This document shows positions 1-64,000 of a DNA stretch of 64,000 nucleotides, one piece after another. Numbering within the stretch: the stretch's first letter is position 1; each line of letters opens with the position of its first letter. Below the pieces are notes generated by a model. That model had not been told where the DNA came from. It worked only from the letters and a program-made list of their open reading frames with translations, and did no database searches. The DNA is from Crocodylus rhombifer. Taxonomy: Eukaryota; Chordata; Crocodylia; Crocodylidae. Location of the stretch: NCBI GenBank assembly GCA_038503035.1, contig JAVSML010025232.1:231865-295864 (forward strand). Direction: 5' to 3'. The position numbers and the translations under genes were made by a program.

Positions 1-987
1 TGGTAAACTGACAATGTTCAGCAGTAGCACCCTCAGGCACACTACACTACTCTGGGCAGGCTGCGTCCTGAATCAGGATCACCTTAAGTTGCATCGGCAC
101 ACTCGCACTCAACACCACCCAGACATGGTTACCCTGCTCCCAATTTGGGAGGTGGCCATCCTGTGCAGCGTGGCATGCTTGTGGGTGCTGCTGCACACAT
201 TATAGTGTTTATAGCATAGACCTGGCCTAAGTGTGCCACTGCTCTAATTCACACCAACCTCATCCTTTTCCATTTGAAAATAAATTTGCCCCTATTACAT
301 TTTCTTCATAATTTAGGACCACACACCAATTTTTTGGGGGGAAAAAATAGCAAATAAGCCAAAAGTTTTAAAATGTCTGTATGTTATTAGAGCAGCGGGC
401 ACCTTAACCTTAGACAAGGTTGTTTAAATCTTCAAATGTTAGGAAAAAAGAACATCTTATTAAACTTACATGTATGATGACTGTACCAAAGTTTCCCATA
501 AAGAAATAAGTTACAGATTATCCTGCTAAACATTGGGTGATTTTAAAGAATCATTGTTTTTTGGGCTGTCACAAAGCTCACAAAAGCTGCTGAGTGTGGT
601 AGCTGCTTTTCATTCAGGATGGAAGACAACAAATACCTGTTGATACCTGCAACAATATAAGCCACCGCACAACTTGCATGTCAGCATAGCAAATCTGAAG
701 TAGGAGTTGAACCTTGCAATCAGATAACTTTTCCCTGAGGTCTGAATGTAAACACAGTTGCCAAGTACTGTTTGATAGAACAGTGTTTCTATGAGTAAGA
801 AGCAAACACAGGAATCACCTTGTTCACTAAGTTTATTTACCTTGTAAGTAAACAGGATTGCATCAAAGAAACACCTGACTCTAGCCTCAATTTCTTTTCC
901 CAGTGGGAACAATTGGCAAGAGCTTGAATATTAACTGATTACTCATGTCAAAAGAGGTACCAGTACATATAAGCACAAATGGTCTCA

Positions 988-1358
988 CTGTGCATCTACA
1001 CAAGACTTACTGTGAGGTAACCTAATTACCTCTGCAGTAAATGTCTTGCATCTATACATGCAGCCTTATTAGGCCGCAGGAAACTAATAAACTCTGCAGC
1101 CGGGTAGTACTTGCAAATACAAGTACTACCCTGGCTGCAGCATTTTTTACTGCACAGCATCACCTGTGTAAACACTGACACAGCTGGCTGGGGCACAAGG
1201 GTGCTTCAGTATGGGGGATGCCTGCTGTCTAGCTCTGCAGCACACTGAGTTGGGCTGGACCCAGGGTGGCAGGCTGATCCCCTGAGTCACCTACCAGCCA
1301 GGACTGGTAAACATAAACATGGCACCTCAGAGCAATAAACTCCAGTGTAGATGTGCCC
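988..1358. mobile_element. MITE with GTGCATCTACAC-type ends
   Basis: The left end TGTGCATCTACAC and the right end GTGTAGATGTGCCC form an inverted pair. A second inner pair (GCAGCCGGGTAGTACTTGC / GCAAATACAAGTACTACC, about 1098-1137) makes a hairpin in the middle. The ends match those at 38407-38686 and 52428-53368. It is non-coding, and the superfamily is not assigned. Confidence 0.55.
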
Positions 1359-2649
1359 AACTAGTATTCTTTCCACAAGCTAAACTATTAGTTACTCTGA
1401 TTAGTGTCCAGAAGATGGCACTGTTGCACATAGTTTAAAAGAAAATTGAAAAAAGCTCTGTAGCAATTATGTAGATTTGAATTCATTCTCATGGCAATAC
1501 TGTATGCACAATCCTATTTCATCTTTACACATTCTAAATGGCAATTACACAGCCACGTCATTTTTGTCATGGTTTGGATTCTATTTGAATTCTGCACAGT
1601 TGTGCTTGCCCTGTGTTCCCTTGTGAGCATGTTCAGAAAGCTGTATTATGGCTGCATAGATGATAGGGTACACGAGAATCACTCGGGCATGTGTGTAGTG
1701 CTACATGCATCCCAAAACTTTAGTCATAGAAAAAACACAATGAGCATATGTTTGATACAGGTGGAGGAGGCTCCCCCACTTTGAGGCACTTGTCCAGAGA
1801 GCGGGAGGCCTATGTTCCATACCCCTCTCTCACTAAGAACGATTTGAACTTGTATCTCCCAATTCCCAGTAAAGTGATATAACCACCAAGCCATAGGCTG
1901 GGCAGAAATGATCCCACTACTGTTTATGGATTTTATCCAGTGAATAATAAATGAAAAGCACAGGAAAGCCACTGGGGGCAGAGGACAGAACCAGGCCCCC
2001 ACTGCTCCAGGGTAGCACCCATTTCACTGAGCCATAGTCCCTCTAGCTTCTAGCCGCCTCTTGACCCCAAGTATCTTTCCTATCTGTCTGCTCAGTGGGC
2101 CATCTTCAAGAGGAGAATGCTCTGCCTATTGCCTAGTCTGGTGGTTAAAATAATTTGTGGGGAAGTGGAAGACAGAAGTTCAAACCCTTCTCAGTGTAAG
2201 GGGGAGGCTAGAACTAGAGCCTTCTACTTCCCAAACAAGTTTCCCAACTGCTGAACTAAAAGGTGGAAGGGCCATCTTTCACCTTAATTTACTTGCAACA
2301 AGAATGTATATACCTGGATGATCCACCCTGACTTCAGACTAATACACCTAACTACTTTTCTCTGATCCTATTCTGTCACAGGTGACAATGGTATCCAAAC
2401 TGTGCACAAGTTTCAAGAACAGCAGTTATACTATGTAAGCTCCTCTTAGATGCATAAAAGTGAAATAGGATTTACCTATGAAGGCTTTCACTAACATTTT
2501 GCCAAGCTGATAAGCAATTCTCTCAGAAGGAAGAAATCTTTATTTGCACAAGCAGTCAATTAAAGTTTTTCATTTGAAATGATTTTCCCCTGACTTGAAA
2601 TATTCTATAATCACTCGCTCCACTTTATATTTCGCTCTCTTTTCACAGC

Positions 2650-3495
2650 ATCTGATGAAGTGACATGAAAGGGATCTTTGACAAGATCCTTCACCAAAGG
2701 CTATTTAAAAAAAGTTGCCATGGGATTGGAAGTAAAGTGCCTTTCATGGATTGAAAGTTGCTTAAAGATAAGAAACAAAGTGTACGGCTTAATAGTCATT
2801 TTTCAGTATAGAAGCAGGTCAAGAGTCGAGTCTTCCAGGGATTTGTGCAGGGCACTGTTTTGCTCAATTTTTTCATAAATGACCTAGGAAAGGGAGTGGG
2901 CAGTGTAATCTCAAAGTTTACAGATGACGCTATATTATTTGGGATAGTTAAATTCCAGGCTGATGGTAAAAAGGTACAGAAAAATCTCACAAAACAGGGT
3001 GAGATAGGCAGAGGCAATAAAGTGGGAAGTGAACTTCAGTGTTGACAAATTCATGAGTAATCACATAGGGAAAAATAATCTCAACCATAGCATTCACAGT
3101 GCTGGCCTCTGAAATCACTGTTATGACTTAGGAAAGAGGCCTTACAGTCACTGTGGATAGTTTTCTTTAAAAAAAAACACAAAAAACCCACACGCTTTGG
3201 CTCAGTCCACAGTGGCAAGCATAAAAGTCAATAAAATGCTGGGCATCGTTAAGAAGGAGACTGAAAACAAAGTGGAAAACATCATTATGCTACTATATAA
3301 ATCCCTGGTGCATCCACATGTTGAATACTGTGTGCAGAGGTCTCCACATCTCTAAAAGGATATAGTAGAATTAGAAACGATAACAGACAAGGGCAACAAC
3401 AGTGATCGGAGGTATGGAGCAACTGCCATACCAAGAGCAACTAAAAAGACCAGGACTCTTCATTCTGGAAAGAAAGCTAAGGAAGATATAGAACA
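2650..3495 (+). mobile_element. Degenerate CR1/L3-type LINE fragment (reverse transcriptase)
   Basis: Broken plus-strand frames (2678-3045) retain reverse-transcriptase order: a V-Q-G-T-V-L-like turn, NDLGKGV, then KFTDDAILFG, where the catalytic F/YADD has become FTDD. Further along (3260-3480) the typical LINE 3' segment 'LLYKSLVHPHVEYCVQ' is readable only across frames. It has many stops and is an old copy. Confidence 0.65.
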
Positions 3496-3933
3496 GTGGT
3501 GGAGCTACATGCGGCTCTTCAGAAGTTAATATGCATCTCCTTGAATCTTTGCACAAGCACATGATGATCAGCTTCTGTTTGGAAGCTGGTATTCTTTCCA
3601 CAAGCTTCCATTTAGAAGGTGGTCACTGTGTGTGTGGTCACCATAAAGCACATGCAGTAGTATAACTAGGGGTGGGTGGGAAGGACAATGGCCTGGAATG
3701 TTTTAGAGGGGAGATGCCTGAATGGCAGCCCTCAGGAACTCCACTCCATGATAGCAGGGAGCCTGTATGAAGGCTCACTCCCACCCTCCCTTGTCTAGGG
3801 CACCAAATTTCCTAGTTGTGCTTGCAGTGGCATAGATCCACCCTGCCCAACTGTTCCCTTACCATTTGTGCAGAGGGAATAGGGAATAGCAATCTCACAA
3901 AATTGTTCGATCCCAGGGTAGGCAGCGTTTTCC

Positions 3934-4432
3934 CGGAGTGCCAAAAACACCCCAACCTCAACTTGTAAAATGTTAGTGTGCCAGAGGTAGATAGCAGGGT
4001 AACTGTGAGAAGCCCAGTTCTAGTCGTGGCAGCCCAGCCCTGGCTCCTTCCCTGCCAGCCGCGCAGAGGCACATGTGCACCTGGTGCCCAATGCACCAAG
4101 CAGTTCTGCAGACCTTGGTGCAGCAGCTTGTACCTTCTGGCCACGTGCCACAGCTAGCCCAGGTGCTAGACAAGCCCCTGCCAGCCAGCACAGACCCCAG
4201 GCTGCCCGCAAAACGTGATGGGGAGGCTGCAAGCAGCTGCATTGAGGTCTGTGGAGCCCCGGCCTGGCTTGTTGCCAGCAGTAGCTGCATGTGTGCCTCC
4301 AGGTGGACAGCAGGGGAGCTACAAGGGGTCTGATCCTTGTTGTGGCAGCGTAGCCCCAACCCCACCCCCACCATTTGCCCCGAGGAGCATGTCAAGTAAA
4401 ATGCCTTCACGTGCCACATTTTGGCATGTCTG
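3934..4432. mobile_element. Fold-back, hAT-like non-autonomous element
   Basis: The termini CGGAGTGCCAAAA and TTTTGGCATGTCTG are inverted. The GC-rich interior is also inverted: GAGGCACATGTGCA near 4066 pairs with CATGTGTGCCTCC near 4290, and AGACCTTGGTGCAGCAGCTT (4111-4130) pairs with AGCAGCTGCATTGAGGTCT. The pairs share a midpoint near 4183. The long two-strand ORFs here are by-products of the palindrome. No clean target duplication was found. Confidence 0.6.
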
Positions 4433-5798
4433 TCACGGGTCTCTAACCCCTATCCTACCCTCTTCACTAAGCTTGTGAAGCAAGTGACATGTACCAAAAA
4501 ATAAGGAGTGCCTTATACCCTCTTACTCCCCTACATAGGCATCATGGATAAGTGACAATTTATCTCTGTTTATGGTTGCTATTCCTGATAATACTAGAAA
4601 CAGCTGCAGCAGCAATTAAAATGGAAAACAAAAAACCCTTATAACAAATGTACTTTATTTTTCACTTCATTCTCATACTGCAGCTGTGTTTTACATGGCA
4701 GGACCACGTGTAAAGGATAAATAATGCATTATATTATGCATAGACTCGGTGTGTTTACTTCTCATTTGTCATTTTCTATAGTTAGGGAAAAATTATGTTA
4801 TGCAATCCGCATGGCAATAAATCCACTGCACAAAGGAACAAGCATTGACATGAGGAAATCAGCAGAGCTCCACGCACTGAGGAAGATGTAGGCATTTTGG
4901 GACCTGTGCCATGCAGGAAGTCAGAATAGAAGACCCAAAAGATTTTTTCTTTGTCTGCTGCACGGAATGAACTGTGCTCACATTTTATGTTATTCTCATT
5001 ATACAATTTGAGCTCTAGGCCTTATTTACTGCAGAATAATCCAGTCCTGCCTTTAGAACAGATTCATATAGATTTCTTCATTGATTTTTCTATGGAATTT
5101 ATTCACTGTAGATTCTGACTGTTTTACAAACTTTAATTAATATATCTTCCCAATTTCTCCATGAATTGAAGTGTTTACAGATGAGGAACTGAGGGACAGA
5201 GACTAAGGAAATATATGTAGGACTTTGCATAGAGTTTGATGAAGGACAAAAATTACCAATGTATTATTACAAGCCAACGATGCCAGTAAAAGGAGGTATG
5301 ACAGTTTATATTAACTGTTGTAATCTACATTTAAATACAGCCATGATTTCAACCCTAACCTAATACCATTTCTTAGATTTAGAATTAGGCAGCAATCAGA
5401 TTGCTGATGAAGCTTCTTCAGCAGCTTTATAAATAAGTTTTACAAGAACACAGTAATTTAGCTTCTTGGGTTTAATTCTTCATATTCAAGTCTGCACTGA
5501 GCAATTGTTTTAAAACTAACTTTCCTCAAGCCTATATTTACTCTGATACAATAAATTTGGAGTGGGAGATAAGAGAGAATGCTGCACCAAACATTTCTTT
5601 AAATAACAGACAGGTTAAAACTTTTCCATATTTCCATAATATAAATGTTGCAGTGCACTGGTATATAGATACTACATATTTTCAAAAAGTTACAAGACCC
5701 AAGTTTCTCAAAATAGCCACTTTACTGAAAGAGCTGTTTTTAATATATTAAAGCCTCCCATACACAACCTTAGATAAGACATATACAATGTATATATA

Positions 5799-6385
5799 CA
5801 CTGTATTTTCTCACATACAACGCAAACCTCTTCCGCAAAAATCAGCCCCACAAAATTGGGGTGCGTGTTTTAAGCAGGGACTCTGATTTTCTACCTGGGA
5901 TTGGAAGCACCTTAGTTTGATTCCTGGTTTACTGTAAAGCAGTTATGGTTTTGATGTTTAGGCAGCTGAGGGAGTTAATTGACTTAATGACTCATTTTTC
6001 TTCACTCCACAGGTGTTAATAAGATCCTTTTTTAATGGTCTTGATTTCCCCTAATCAAGCTGACCTTTCTTAGGGCAATTTTACTGTCTGCTACCTGTTC
6101 CCAGTGTCTCTGTTTCATAGCCTCTTTAGCTCAGACTCCTTATCTAGTTAGCACAGACTCTTTAATGCTTTATAACATTATAGACCCACCAAAAGAGACC
6201 AGTTTTTAGCAGCAGCTAGGGATTCAGCTTTAGTTATTCAGGAAAGAAAGGGTTAGGGCCTGGAGATTAGGCTCTGTCCCTGTTCTATGCAGCCATAACT
6301 ATGGAAAAATCTTTTTTCTTCATTCTGTCCTTCTAAAACAAGGTGTGTACTATATTTGGGGTGCAATGTATGTAAGGAAATATGG
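5799..6385. mobile_element. TA-flanked MITE (Tc/mariner-like ends)
   Basis: The left end CACTGTATTTTCTCACATAC and the right end GTATGTAAGGAAATATGG are imperfect inverted repeats flanked by TA (5797-5798, 6386-6387). The interior is AT-rich and non-coding. The end sequence resembles that of the 19549-20840 element (TATTTACCC), suggesting related families. Confidence 0.55.
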
Positions 6386-6561
6386 TATAAACTCTAATAT
6401 ATAATTTTGTCAACAAGAAATATGAAGAACATTGTTATCAGCAAAGTAACACTTAATAAGAATTACTTTACAATACAATGACAAACTTTGTTTCACTCAC
6501 TTTCAAATATCTATACTTGTATATCATAGAAAACTTAAATATGTTTAGAAGAAACCTCCTA

Positions 6562-63939
<57,378 letters not shown>

Positions 63940-64000
63940 CGCGCGCGGGGCCGGCAGCGACGGGGGGCCGCCCCTCCCCGCATGTGCTGAATGGGGCCAG

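Overview
This window is vertebrate nuclear DNA, most likely from a crocodilian or another non-avian sauropsid. The evidence for that is many CR1 LINE copies (one with a 660-codon open reverse-transcriptase frame), many short hAT-type elements, and solo LTRs. It is not a microbial accessory region: there are no operons, CRISPR arrays, phage genes or tRNA/rRNA genes.

One host protein gene fills the window, on the minus strand: mitochondrial dimethylglycine dehydrogenase (DMGDH). Fourteen coding exons run from the initiator Met at 63939 down to exon 14 at 6654-6595. Every junction used is GT/AG and every phase joins without a break, giving 745 codons. They cover the mitochondrial transit peptide, the FAD-binding dehydrogenase domain with its covalent-FAD histidine motif, and most of the folate-binding GcvT-like domain. 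The last roughly 115-120 residues of the family, the C-terminal barrel, are not found between 1 and 6594, so the 3' exon or exons lie left of the window. A GC-rich, CpG-rich promoter and exon 1 sit at the right edge.

The introns make up about 95% of the window and are full of transposable-element debris. From left to right: intron 14 (1-6594) has short inverted-repeat elements and an old CR1-like fragment. Intron 10 (12963-19109) has a solo LTR and hAT-type elements. Intron 9 (19276-22049) has a large MITE with a 100-N assembly gap, followed by a solo LTR. Intron 7 (22524-33096) has a four-level nest of insertions and two tail-to-tail CR1s. Intron 5 (35220-45224) has an LTR-like repeat, a hAT-type element with a perfect 8-bp target duplication, a long fold-back element and a solo LTR carrying TATA and AATAAA signals. 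Intron 2 (48235-60151) has the near-intact CR1, further CR1 pieces, another non-LTR reverse-transcriptase fragment and MITEs. Intron 1 (60327-63853) has hAT-type ends.

I found no new biological system. The most unusual structures are the four-deep nest at 24630-27701, a perfect 31-bp inverted repeat bracketing exon 1 and reaching the window edge, the 520-bp fold-back at 43307-43827, and the recent CR1. Repeat family names beyond CR1 are inferred from terminal motifs and target-site duplications read by eye, because no database could be searched.
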